Below, one piece after another: positions 9,321-16,900 of a DNA stretch of 64,000 bases (position 1 is its first letter; every line of letters begins with the position of its first letter). Made by a program: the position numbers and the translations under genes. Source of the DNA: a bacterium (GTDB lineage Bacteria > Myxococcota_A > Bradymonadia > Bradymonadales > Bradymonadaceae); contig JAUIBR010000014.1 of assembly GCA_030427705.1 (NCBI GenBank), positions 1 through 64,000 of the forward strand. Direction: 5' to 3'. The notes beneath the pieces are model-generated. The model worked only from the letters and a program-made list of their open reading frames with translations. It searched no databases and had not been told where the DNA came from.

Positions 9321-10064
9321 TTACCGCACCGCCGGCCAAACAGCAGAACGGACTTCACATCGTTCTTTCGCGAGCATGTCGCCGATGATTACAACTTCAA
9401 CGTCGTCGGAAATGTAGTCCCACGCACGAACTTCCGGCGCAGATTCGCATCCCGTTGGAGTGACGTGAACTAGCTGCCATCCGCGTTTTGGAGTGTAACC
9501 CGTGCCCTCTTGAAGTCCCTCGCCAGGCACCCAGCGCTCAAACACCTGTGAAAGGTTCTTCACATCAGGTTCGACATAGACCGCGACGACGTTGGGAGCG
9601 GCGCCGACGTACACGTCGTCGCAATCTCCCCAAAGTCGGCAATCGAGCTGCCCGTTTCCATCATCGACGTAGGCCATCAGTCGGGCGATGGCGAGACCCT
9701 CCCGTCCATTGACTTCATTGAGAGTGAGCGCTTCGGGAGGCGGCGGCGGTGAAGCTGAAATGGAGAACTCAAGCGCTGCCGGTCCCAAGTCCGCGTACGT
9801 TGGTGTTGCGGGATATGGCCCATCGTCAATCTGCCAATTGAACGCTAGCTTGATGTCTTCGACCGGTACGGTGGAGTCAACCATGACCAATCGGCCTTCC
9901 AAAGTCACCTCATCTTCAATGATGGACGGTTGAGGAACTCCCTGGTCGTCTTCACCTGCACCTTGCAGCTCGGAGCTCCCAGTTTTGGGTTCAACCATTC
10001 CGCAGCTTGTCGTGACGACCGCACAAAGCAGAACGCTCAATAGTTTCACTCGTCTTGGAACCAT
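9321..10064 (-). CDS. Lipoprotein, first gene of the Cys-rich operon
   Basis: About 247 residues. I prefer the ATG at 10064 over a TTG two codons upstream; GAGG lies about a dozen bases before it. The signal peptide ends in VVTTSC. A Pro-rich segment with an SISASPPPPP stretch follows. The middle has a beta-rich part and a 'DDGNGQLDC' loop that could bind calcium. I do not recognise the domain. It heads the operon with two Cys-rich paralogues, which suggests one envelope complex. Confidence 0.75.
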   Translation of the reverse strand: MVPRRVKLLSVLLCAVVTTSCGMVEPKTGSSELQGAGEDDQGVPQPSIIEDEVTLEGRLVMVDSTVPVEDIKLAFNWQIDDGPYPATPTYADLGPAALEFSISASPPPPPEALTLNEVNGREGLAIARLMAYVDDGNGQLDCRLWGDCDDVYVGAAPNVVAVYVEPDVKNLSQVFERWVPGEGLQEGTGYTPKRGWQLVHVTPTGCESAPEVRAWDYISDDVEVVIIGDMLAKERCEVRSAVWPAVR

Positions 10065-10183
10065 CCCCAAAACCTCAATTAGGATTCACTCAGAATACAA
10101 ACGCTAACAGAACGCAGGACGCCAATCCAACGCCCAAGGATACAAACCGAAACGCGACCGGTACACACGGTCAACGATAAATT

Positions 10184-10483
10184 CGGTTAGCCGATAAATC
10201 CGGCTAGCCGACAATCCGGTTAGCCGATAAATCCGGTTAGCCGATAAATCCGGTTAGCCGACAAATCCGGTTAGCCGATAAATCCGGTTAGCCGATAAAT
10301 CCGGTTAGCCGATAAATCCGGTTAGCCGATAAACCCGGTTAGCCGATAAACCCGGTTAGCCGATAAATCCGGTTAGCCGATAAATCCGGTTAGCCGACAA
10401 AATCGGTTAGCCGACATATCCGGTTAGCCGACAAATCCGGTTAATCGATAAATCCGGTTAGCCGACATATCCGGTCAATCGTT
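10184..10483. repeat. 17-bp tandem repeat array
   Basis: About 17-18 direct copies of the 17-bp unit CCGGTTAGCCGATAAAT without spacers. Variants include GACAAAT, GATAAAC and GACATAT tails. The core CGGTTAGCCG is a near-palindrome, and copy 2 (CGGCTAGCCG) is a perfect one. The array lies between the lipoprotein operon start and the Y-RNA-like locus. No open reading frame runs sensibly through it. Confidence 0.95.
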
Positions 10484-10491
10484 CAACCAAC

Positions 10492-10612
10492 AAAACGGCG
10501 AGGCGAAGCCGAAGCCTGAAACGCGAGCGCCAGCGAGCTGTAACGCGAAGCCCGAAGGGCGAGCTGTAACGCGAGCCCCAGCGAGCTGAAACGCGAGCCG
10601 CAACTTCGTGGA
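10492..10612. repeat. Mosaic repeat B (GAAACGCGAGC units)
   Basis: Mosaic of short units such as GAGCTGTAACGCGAAGC and GAGCTGAAACGCGAGC, in the opposite orientation to most other copies of this repeat family. It ends about 20 bp before the extended -10 of the RNA locus. Confidence 0.85.
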
Positions 10613-10631
10613 ATATTCTCGCCCCCACCTC

Positions 10632-10640
10632 TGGTACTAT
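10632..10640 (+). promoter_or_regulatory. Extended -10 promoter for the Y-RNA-like transcript
   Basis: TGGTACTAT gives an extended -10 (TGn-TACTAT). Start would fall near 10647, which is where the first long RNA stem begins. The -35 region is poor. A sigma-54 reading was tested and fails because no GC lies 12 bases after the GG. Confidence 0.5.
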
Positions 10641-10647
10641 CGCGTCC

Positions 10648-10779
10648 GAAGTGGCTATGGCGCACCTTCCTTCTCACTGTTAATCCATAGGTCGCGGTGT
10701 TCGAATCCCGCCCTCCGCGTTACGCGGGGGTAGCTCAGTGGTAGAGCAATGGCATTTTAGGTGCGCCAATTCCCACTTC
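10648..10779 (+). ncRNA. Y-RNA-like RNA, unit 1: permuted tRNA-Asn mimic
   Basis: Ends pair: GAAGTGG (10648-10654) with CCACTTC (10773-10779), internal loop CTA opposite ATTC, then a perfect 10-bp stem (10658-10667 with 10759-10768). TCCTTCT follows. Inside lies a circularly permuted tRNA: anticodon-loop-like CTGTTAA with GUU (10677-10683), variable loop AGGTC, T arm with TTCGAAT loop and one bulged T, acceptor 3' strand CCTCCGC (10712-10718), a TTA turn, acceptor 5' strand GCGGGGG (10724-10730), TA, and a D arm (GCTC/GAGC, loop AGTGGTA). ATGG (10749-10752) pairs with CCAT (10685-10688) as an anticodon stem. The acceptor is closed, so it cannot be aminoacylated. This matches the general plan of bacterial YrlA RNAs. 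Confidence 0.85.
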
Positions 10780-10802
10780 TGGATGACATTTACGAAAGAT
10801 CT

Positions 10803-10937
10803 GGGTGGCTATGACCGGGCTTCCTTCTAATCCAGGGAACCGGAGACGCAGGTTCGATTCCTGCCCTTCTCTTCGGAGAAGGTAGTGAAATGGCAACACG
10901 CCGGTTTATTTTAGCCTGGTCGCTTCCCACCCTTTTT
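10803..10937 (+). ncRNA. Y-RNA-like RNA, unit 2: permuted tRNA mimic with UUCG cap
   Basis: Lower stem GGGTGG/CCACCC (10803-10808, 10927-10932), internal loop CTA opposite CTTC, 10-bp upper stem (10812-10821 with 10913-10922, two G-U type pairs), then TCCTTCT. The tRNA-like part has a perfect T arm (GCAGG-TTCGATT-CCTGC, 10848-10864), a 7-bp acceptor closed by a TTCG tetraloop (10865-10882), TA, and a D arm with a GG-containing loop. An anticodon-like helix follows: CCGGTT (10901-10906) with AACCGG (10838-10843). The outer stem is followed by TTTTT (10933-10937), so the 3' end resembles an intrinsic terminator. No clear separate promoter; probably co-transcribed with unit 1. Confidence 0.85.
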
Positions 10938-10940
10938 GTT

Positions 10941-10959
10941 CCGATACTCAAGGTATCGG
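10941..10959 (+). other. Hairpin between RNA units 2 and 3
   Basis: A perfect 7-bp hairpin, CCGATAC-TCAAG-GTATCGG. Its last two G residues are also the first two of the unit 3 outer stem, so this hairpin and the full unit 3 stem partly exclude each other. It may be a processing or switching element. Confidence 0.5.
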
Positions 10960-11027
10960 GCGGCTATGCGAGCGCTTCCTTCTCTTTGTTTACGACAAAA
11001 CCAACCTAGCGTTTGCACTCTCCGCCC
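10958..11027 (+). ncRNA. Y-RNA-like RNA, unit 3: minimal form in the mRNA leader
   Basis: Same outer plan as units 1 and 2: GGGCGG/CCGCCC (10958-10963, 11022-11027), internal loop CTA opposite CTCT, a 10-bp upper stem (10967-10976 with 11008-11017) and TCCTTCT. The distal part is only a 5-bp hairpin (TTTGT-TTACG-ACAAA) in place of the tRNA module. It ends 29 bases before the ATG of the 703-residue protein, so it is most simply a 5' leader element. By inference it is an autoregulatory binding site copied from the RNAs the protein binds. Confidence 0.75.
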
Positions 11028-11029
11028 TG

Positions 11030-11050
11030 CCTTGTGCCGGAACAAGGTGG
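11030..11050 (+). promoter_or_regulatory. Hairpin covering the ribosome binding site
   Basis: CCTTGT (11030-11035) pairs with ACAAGG (11042-11047) around a GCCGGA loop. The right arm contains the first half of the ribosome binding site AAGGTGG (11044-11050), which lies six bases before the ATG at 11057. Folding would reduce translation, so this is a candidate switch next to RNA unit 3. Confidence 0.6.
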
Positions 11051-11056
11051 TTCCAA

Positions 11057-13168
11057 ATGAAGATGAGTACGATCAATTCAATCCTGTTGCGACGACGCAA
11101 CAAACTACTTCTGACTGAAGGTAGCGATAGCTTGCCTGCAGAATACGCGGCGACCTTTCTGAAGAATATCGAACCACTGGGTTACACGTTTTCGCCTGAG
11201 GCGATCCGAGTGTTGCTAACGCAGAACGAGACCGAGCTGAAAGCGTTGCAAGCGGGTGTTGTACAGGCCCTCAAGACGAGTCTTGGTGCGCATGTCGAGC
11301 ATGAGCCAATGTATCCAAACTTCCCTGAGCAGGTAATGGATGCAAGCGATGCTGAGCTCTATATCAACGCGATCATGCACTATCTGGGCGATGCTCTGGG
11401 TCTGCGTATCATGCCTGTCTACGAAAAGGCAGAGCGTGCGCCGCTTGATTTGCAGGCTGACCTCAAGGTGATCGAGCTTGGTACTGAGGACGAACTCGCC
11501 GACATCGCGAAGGCGTTGATTGGTGCCAACACATCTGTGTCAGAAACTGACAAGGATGATGTGAAGGTGCTGGTCTACTACTTCAGGGACTCCATCAAGC
11601 GTGTGTTGCCAGCCGAAATCCCAAACAAAGAGAACCTCGCCTTTGCGACGTCTCTGATGTTGGACAACGACCTGGCTTCAGACGTGCTTTTGACGGCGTA
11701 CTACAAGACCGCGACGGACGTGTTGCGTCTTGCAACAGCGCTGTCTGAAGGTGATGTCAGCCTCGCCGCGAACACGAAGTTTAAGAGCTTCAAGCGTTCT
11801 GAGCGTCGGCTGCTTTTGTCGTTGCTCGACCGGATCAAGTATCCGCTCGAAGACATGAGTCGTCATACGGGTCGATGGATTCGCCTGGGCGAACGACTGC
11901 ACCCTGGCGAGTACAAGTCGAAGTATCCAAACGCCAACGACGCGTTTCAGTTCTTCCGGGACGGCAAGAAGTTCCGGACGTTCAACTCGAAGGTCGAGGC
12001 GGCCCTTGCAGCCGGTGACACTGACACAGCCATCGAGCTGTTGAAGGCTCGCCCAGGTGAGCTGTCACGGCGGTTGGACCACTTGATGCGACTTGGCGCT
12101 GTCGATGGTGCTCTGGAGGCGTTTGCAGGCGTTGCGGAAAAGGTGAGTACACCTGTGCTGTTGCAGCTGTTCACACACTTCAAGCACCGGGACAACCCGC
12201 CGGAAGTCCGAACGGTGTTTCCAAAGGGAAGCGTCGGCAAGGTTATGGCATTGCCAAACGACCTGCCTGAGTTGCCTGAAGGTGCTGCATCGCGCGTGCA
12301 AGAGACCTGTCGTGAAGCGCTTGTGAAGCGATTTAGCGAAATGGATTCGCTGGGCAGGGTGTATATCTCGCCTGAGCTTGAGCGGTACAACGTGCCGTTC
12401 TCGCAGCGGTCAGCCAGCAAAGCCTTGCGTACGCTTGTGCGTGGTTCGCGGGTTCCGTTAGGTGACGGTTCGACAGTGCGGCTCTTCCTTTGGTGGAAAG
12501 AGGGCAAGGTCGGCGGCGCCAACACAGGTCGAGTGGATATCGATTTGAGCGCGGTTATGTATGACGAAAATTGGCACTATAAAGAGCACATTTCGTATAC
12601 CAACCTCAAGTCTGCCAAGTACCAGGCGGCTCACAGCGGCGACATCACATCTGCGCCAAATGGCGCGTGTGAGTTCATCGATCTGGATGTCGAGTCGGTG
12701 GTTAAGTACGGCGGCCGGTATGTGGTGATGAATGCGTTGTCGTTCACGCGGCAGGCATTTGTCACGATGCCCGAGTGCTTCGTGGGTTGGATGAACCGCT
12801 CTAAACCGCAGTCTGGCGAGGTTTTCGAACCTCGGACAGTGGCGAACAAAGTGGACCTGAGTGCGGATACAAAGATCTGCATCCCGGCCATCTTTGACAT
12901 GAAGGAACGTCAGGTCATCTGGTGTGATATCGGCCTCAAGGCGAGCCCGCGATGGGTCAACGTCGAAGAGAACCGAACCAGCATCGTGCAGATGGGTAAG
13001 GCCCTGACCACGATGCGCAAGACCACGCTGTTGGACTTGTTCACACTGCACGCCACGGCGCGTGGTGAGCTGGTGGATTCACCGGAAGACGCCGACACGG
13101 TCTTCAGCCCAGACGAAGGCGTGACGCCATTCGAGCTGGAGCGCATCATGAGCGAGTTCCTTGCCTAG
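11057..13168 (+). CDS. MXAN_6230/SCO0854-family protein with TerD-like C-terminus; likely partner of the Y-like RNAs
   Basis: 703 residues, ATG at 11057 with AAGGTGG. The first 430 residues are mostly helical. Conserved-looking patches are PMYPNFPEQVM, TATDVLRLATALSEGDVSL, RWIRLGERLHPGEY and VPFSQRSASKALRTLVRGSR. The C-terminal half resembles TerD domains (VDIDLSAVMY, HISYTNLKS, AAHSGDITSAP, EFIDLD). From memory, the whole layout fits a family named after MXAN_6230 and SCO0854, often annotated as RING-containing. I see no Cys/His RING pattern here, so this member may lack it. No function is known to me. The three structured RNAs directly upstream suggest an RNA-binding role by analogy with Ro60/Rsr, but sequence similarity to TROVE is not evident. 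Tail-to-tail overlap of 4 bases with the GST gene. Confidence 0.75.
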   Translation: MKMSTINSILLRRRNKLLLTEGSDSLPAEYAATFLKNIEPLGYTFSPEAIRVLLTQNETELKALQAGVVQALKTSLGAHVEHEPMYPNFPEQVMDASDAELYINAIMHYLGDALGLRIMPVYEKAERAPLDLQADLKVIELGTEDELADIAKALIGANTSVSETDKDDVKVLVYYFRDSIKRVLPAEIPNKENLAFATSLMLDNDLASDVLLTAYYKTATDVLRLATALSEGDVSLAANTKFKSFKRSERRLLLSLLDRIKYPLEDMSRHTGRWIRLGERLHPGEYKSKYPNANDAFQFFRDGKKFRTFNSKVEAALAAGDTDTAIELLKARPGELSRRLDHLMRLGAVDGALEAFAGVAEKVSTPVLLQLFTHFKHRDNPPEVRTVFPKGSVGKVMALPNDLPELPEGAASRVQETCREALVKRFSEMDSLGRVYISPELERYNVPFSQRSASKALRTLVRGSRVPLGDGSTVRLFLWWKEGKVGGANTGRVDIDLSAVMYDENWHYKEHISYTNLKSAKYQAAHSGDITSAPNGACEFIDLDVESVVKYGGRYVVMNALSFTRQAFVTMPECFVGWMNRSKPQSGEVFEPRTVANKVDLSADTKICIPAIFDMKERQVIWCDIGLKASPRWVNVEENRTSIVQMGKALTTMRKTTLLDLFTLHATARGELVDSPEDADTVFSPDEGVTPFELERIMSEFLA

Positions 13169-13809
13169 CTTTGTGCTGGCAGCGGGAATCGCTTTCCTTC
13201 GCGCAATTCAATCGCAGCGGCCCGTTCACAAGCGGGTCGCTGCGTCAGTCGCTTGATGTACTCATCGACAGCCTCTGACTGAATCATCCCAAACATCTGT
13301 CCAAATCGAGCGCCAGCACCAACCAAGATATCGGCGGCGCTGAACGACTCGCCAAGTAGCCAAGGCCCGTCGGCGAGCCCGCCTTCGAGCGTCTCTAGCA
13401 TTTGGTCAAACGAACCCCAGGCGACCGAACGCGCGGGCACATCCCACTTGAATGCTTTCTCTCCCAAAGCCGGCTCCATGATCGCGCTCGAGAAAAAGCA
13501 CCAACGCAAAAATGTAGCTCGATCAGCATGGTCAAACGCGGGCGAAAGCTTGGCATCTGGATAGAGGTCAGACATATAAATCGCGATGGCCCCGAGCTCA
13601 GAAACAACGACGCCTTTGTCGACTACGACAGGCACCTTTCCCATCGGATTCATCTGAATGAAGTCAGGCTTTTTGTGGCGTCCCGTGTTGAGGTCAAAGC
13701 TCTCGAGCGTGTAGTCGATGCCGAGCTCTTCAAGCAGCCATAGTGCGGTGAAAGACCGCGTGCGAGGGGCGTAATAGAGGGTGGTAGTCCCCTTTTCGAC
13801 GTGAGTCAC
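13165..13809 (-). CDS. Glutathione S-transferase family protein
   Basis: 214 residues. The N-terminal thioredoxin-like domain contains LYYAPRTRSFTALWLLEEL, a cis-Pro segment (MGKVPVVVD) and the SELGAIAIYM glutathione-binding motif (normally ES; SE here). The C-terminal helical domain has DGPWLLGESFSAADILVG, the usual N-capping box. It is probably a cytosolic conjugation or detoxification enzyme; the substrate cannot be told. It is convergent with the MXAN_6230-family gene, with overlapping stop codons. Confidence 0.9.
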   Translation of the reverse strand: MTHVEKGTTTLYYAPRTRSFTALWLLEELGIDYTLESFDLNTGRHKKPDFIQMNPMGKVPVVVDKGVVVSELGAIAIYMSDLYPDAKLSPAFDHADRATFLRWCFFSSAIMEPALGEKAFKWDVPARSVAWGSFDQMLETLEGGLADGPWLLGESFSAADILVGAGARFGQMFGMIQSEAVDEYIKRLTQRPACERAAAIELREGKRFPLPAQS

Positions 13810-13902
13810 GTATCTCTCTCTAAACCCAAGTAATAAAACTTCTTTTTAACGACATTGCCCTTTTGGTAGGGTGTCGATTCTGACCACACTAAGGGATGTT
13901 AG

Positions 13903-16900
13903 ATGAAACTTCGAGACGTGACTGTCGCGCTGTTGGCAATGGCGGTGTTTTCCTGTTCTAGCGATGAACCCGAAACAGAAAACGACGATACTGTCGTACC
14001 TATCACTCCGGCGCTAAATGCCAACGATCCGGACTTCCCAGACTTCACACGTGCACCGTTGGTCGATGTCCTGACACGCATCGACCTGGACGGTGACGGC
14101 GTTGGAAATGCCGATGATTTGCGCGAGCTCAAGGAATGCATCGAATCGGGTGAAGCGCGTCCTGAGTGTGATTGGTCGGGCGATGGCGAGGTCAACGACG
14201 CCGACCTGATTCTGGGCCAAAGCTGGATCGGTGTTCGCAAAAACCGCTCGGAGTTCGCCGTTTCAGCGTTTGCCGAAGGGCTCGAGGAGCTCGGTCGTGG
14301 TGAAGGTCCACTTGCTGACGTGGGCTACGACGTCTTTGCAGACTACAACGACGACGGGGTCGTCGATTCTGAAGACACCACGCTTCTGAGCCAGCTCATG
14401 CAGTCACCACAAGACCATGACCTAAACGGGGATGGGTTCGTCGGCCTTGACGACGTTGACCTCGCCATCCAGGCATTGAGCGCATCATTCTTCGATGAAA
14501 CCACGTCGGTTGACGTCAATGGTGACGGCGAGATTACCCGTGGCGACGCGGAAGCTCTGGCCGCTGTCTCGATGCTAACGACTGAAACCAGTATGGGCAT
14601 CTTGGACCTCAACTTCGACGGGGTTATCGACGAAGCCGACTACTGCCATCGAGTCGACCACGACAACCGACCTACGTACTTCCAAGTCCTGATGCCTGAA
14701 GATGTCGCCGCGTCAGCAGCGTTGCCTGAGGTCTCACTTTGCCGTGCTGACGGTACAAGTCTTCACAAGATTCCTGCACGCATCGACACCGAGATGGACT
14801 ACATCGTGCGGCCGTCAGATTTGTATGCGCAGGCGGTTGAGATGTTGCCTGAGGGCTATATCGGCGCGGTTCCGGAAGACGTTCCAATGTACATCATCAC
14901 AACCGAGGTCACGGACCGACCACTGTCGCAAATCCGGATTTCCTGGGCAGGGCAGTTCCGTCTTCAGGTTGACGGTCCCGACGTCGAGTCCGATGCGGTT
15001 TTGGCAACGCCTGGAGGATTTGTTCCGCTCAGCATGGGGCAGCTTTCGCTGATGTCCGTTAGCGCGTCGGACCTGCCGCCGTATGTGTTCTCCAGGGACG
15101 AGCGCAACGCATATGTCGAGTTCTACACAGATTTTGAAAGCGTCGTCGAGAAGTTCGAGACGCGCCTGAGTTGCGACCCCAGCGTCGTCACCGAGGAAGA
15201 GGCGACTCGCGAATTGAACTTCCTCATCGGGTACGAACAAGCGCTCGCCAACCTCCAAGAGCACGCCGCGTTCAGAGCCGTCCTTCTCTCGGGTCAAAAG
15301 CAGCAGGCCCTTGGGGTTCATGTGTCCACGATGAGCGCGTCAGCCGTCTCTTGGAATTCGCTGCAAGATATGATCATGGACAACTACTACCTCGAAACGA
15401 TGCACATGATCGCTGACATCATTGAGGGGCAGGACGGCGTAAAGGGGTTGCCCGGGTCGCTTTTGGCTGCAGGTGAGAAGTTTATCGATGAGTACTTCCT
15501 GAAAGAAGAGGAAGGCCCACCCACCTATATCACGGGCGAAGGATCGGTTGTCGAGGATCTGTTGAGCGGCGTTGTGTCTAGTGACCAAGCTGCGATTCTC
15601 TCGAACATTTCCAGCACCTCCGACGTTGAGATTCAGTTGACAGCGCTGTTCGCTGAAATGTCGAAACCAGGTTCGCCTCCGCTTTCGGAAGAGACCGTCA
15701 CCCGTGTGGTTGGCGAGATACGAGGATTTGTGGGCGAGGCTTTCGAGGCTGGTCGCCAGAAGGGTTTCAAGGACGGTCCCGACGGGAACGTAAACCTAAA
15801 GGACATGCTCAAAGGAATCGGCGTCGACATCCTCAAGAACATTCCGAAAGCCTATATCAACTACAAGATGCGACAAATCCTCGCTCAGGATGTGCACGCA
15901 GCAAAGAACGCCGGCAACTTTGCGGATCTAACCGTTCGCGCGGAAGCATGGGAGTTCATCGCATCAGATCTTGAGAACGCGCGCAGCACAATCGCGACCC
16001 TCTCGGAGAGCTACGAAACCAAATACGGCGATCTTGCCAGTGCAGACGCAAAGGCATGTTTCGCCGATTTTGTCAGTGATCACGAACTTGTCGATACTGA
16101 ATGGCGAAGTGCACAGAGAACGTCCGAGGACAGATTTGAGGAGTTAGCTGCACAGGCATTTGGCGGAGACGAGAGTTTTGTCGATGAATGTCATAACGGC
16201 GATGCGCGCGCTGCGCTTGAGAAAGCTCTGCACAACCAACAACTCCGAAAACTCGAGGCCCAACAAGCGGCAGCTGTCGCGGAGACAGCCGATGAACCAG
16301 GCATTTTGGAGTCGTTGGGCAAGTTCGTAGGCCTCATTTCCGACAGCGACGAAGACGCGAAAAAGGTCGAGGAACAGCGACAGCAGTACCTGCAAACATG
16401 CCCCGGTCGGCTTGGAGCGTTTGAGCTAGATTTCAGCGCATCCAGCGACTTCGAAGTGCAAATGGAGTTCCTGCAGGAAGCTCGCCAAGAGGCTGCCGAG
16501 GGTCGATCGAACGCTTGGGAAGACTATGTAAACTGCCTTGGTGACGAGGCGATTACGTTTAGCTTCGAGGAACTCACGACAACCGCGACGTGGGCACTCG
16601 CGCGCCAACCCATCAATCCATTGCCGGAAGTCGGAACGTGTTTCTACGTAACCGAAGTAGATCCAACCTTAGGCCCTCCAGGAACCACCATCACAGTGAC
16701 GGTGAGCGGGTTGACCGATGGACTCGACGACAAGCGGCTTCTGTTCGCGCGCGATGATGGCGACATGATCATCACCACACCGGTCACGATTTCCAGCGCC
16801 GTGACAGGTCCAAACGGTGAGTTCCTGGGGATTACGGCCGACATCCCCAACGACATGGAGACCGGAAACTACGAGGTGATCATTACGCAGGGGTCAGCCG

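Noticed and set aside
10184-10483. CRISPR array
   Set aside because: Units are 17 bp and directly adjacent with no unique spacers; no cas genes are present.
10631-10646. Sigma-54 promoter for the RNA locus (TGGTAC), as for known rtc RNA repair operons
   Set aside because: No GC lies 12 bases after the GG; the extended -10 reading TGGTACTAT fits better.
10695-10760. Ordinary tRNA gene (GGGGGTAGCTCAGTGGTAGAGC followed by no T arm)
   Set aside because: The 5' half is followed by the outer stem rather than by an anticodon arm and T arm; the matching 3' half lies upstream. Only the permuted reading pairs, and the acceptor is closed, so it is not a functional tRNA.
12458-13051. Minus-strand open frame of 197 codons under the MXAN_6230-family gene
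   Set aside because: The plus-strand protein has conserved family blocks across this stretch; the minus frame has no start signal and an implausible composition.
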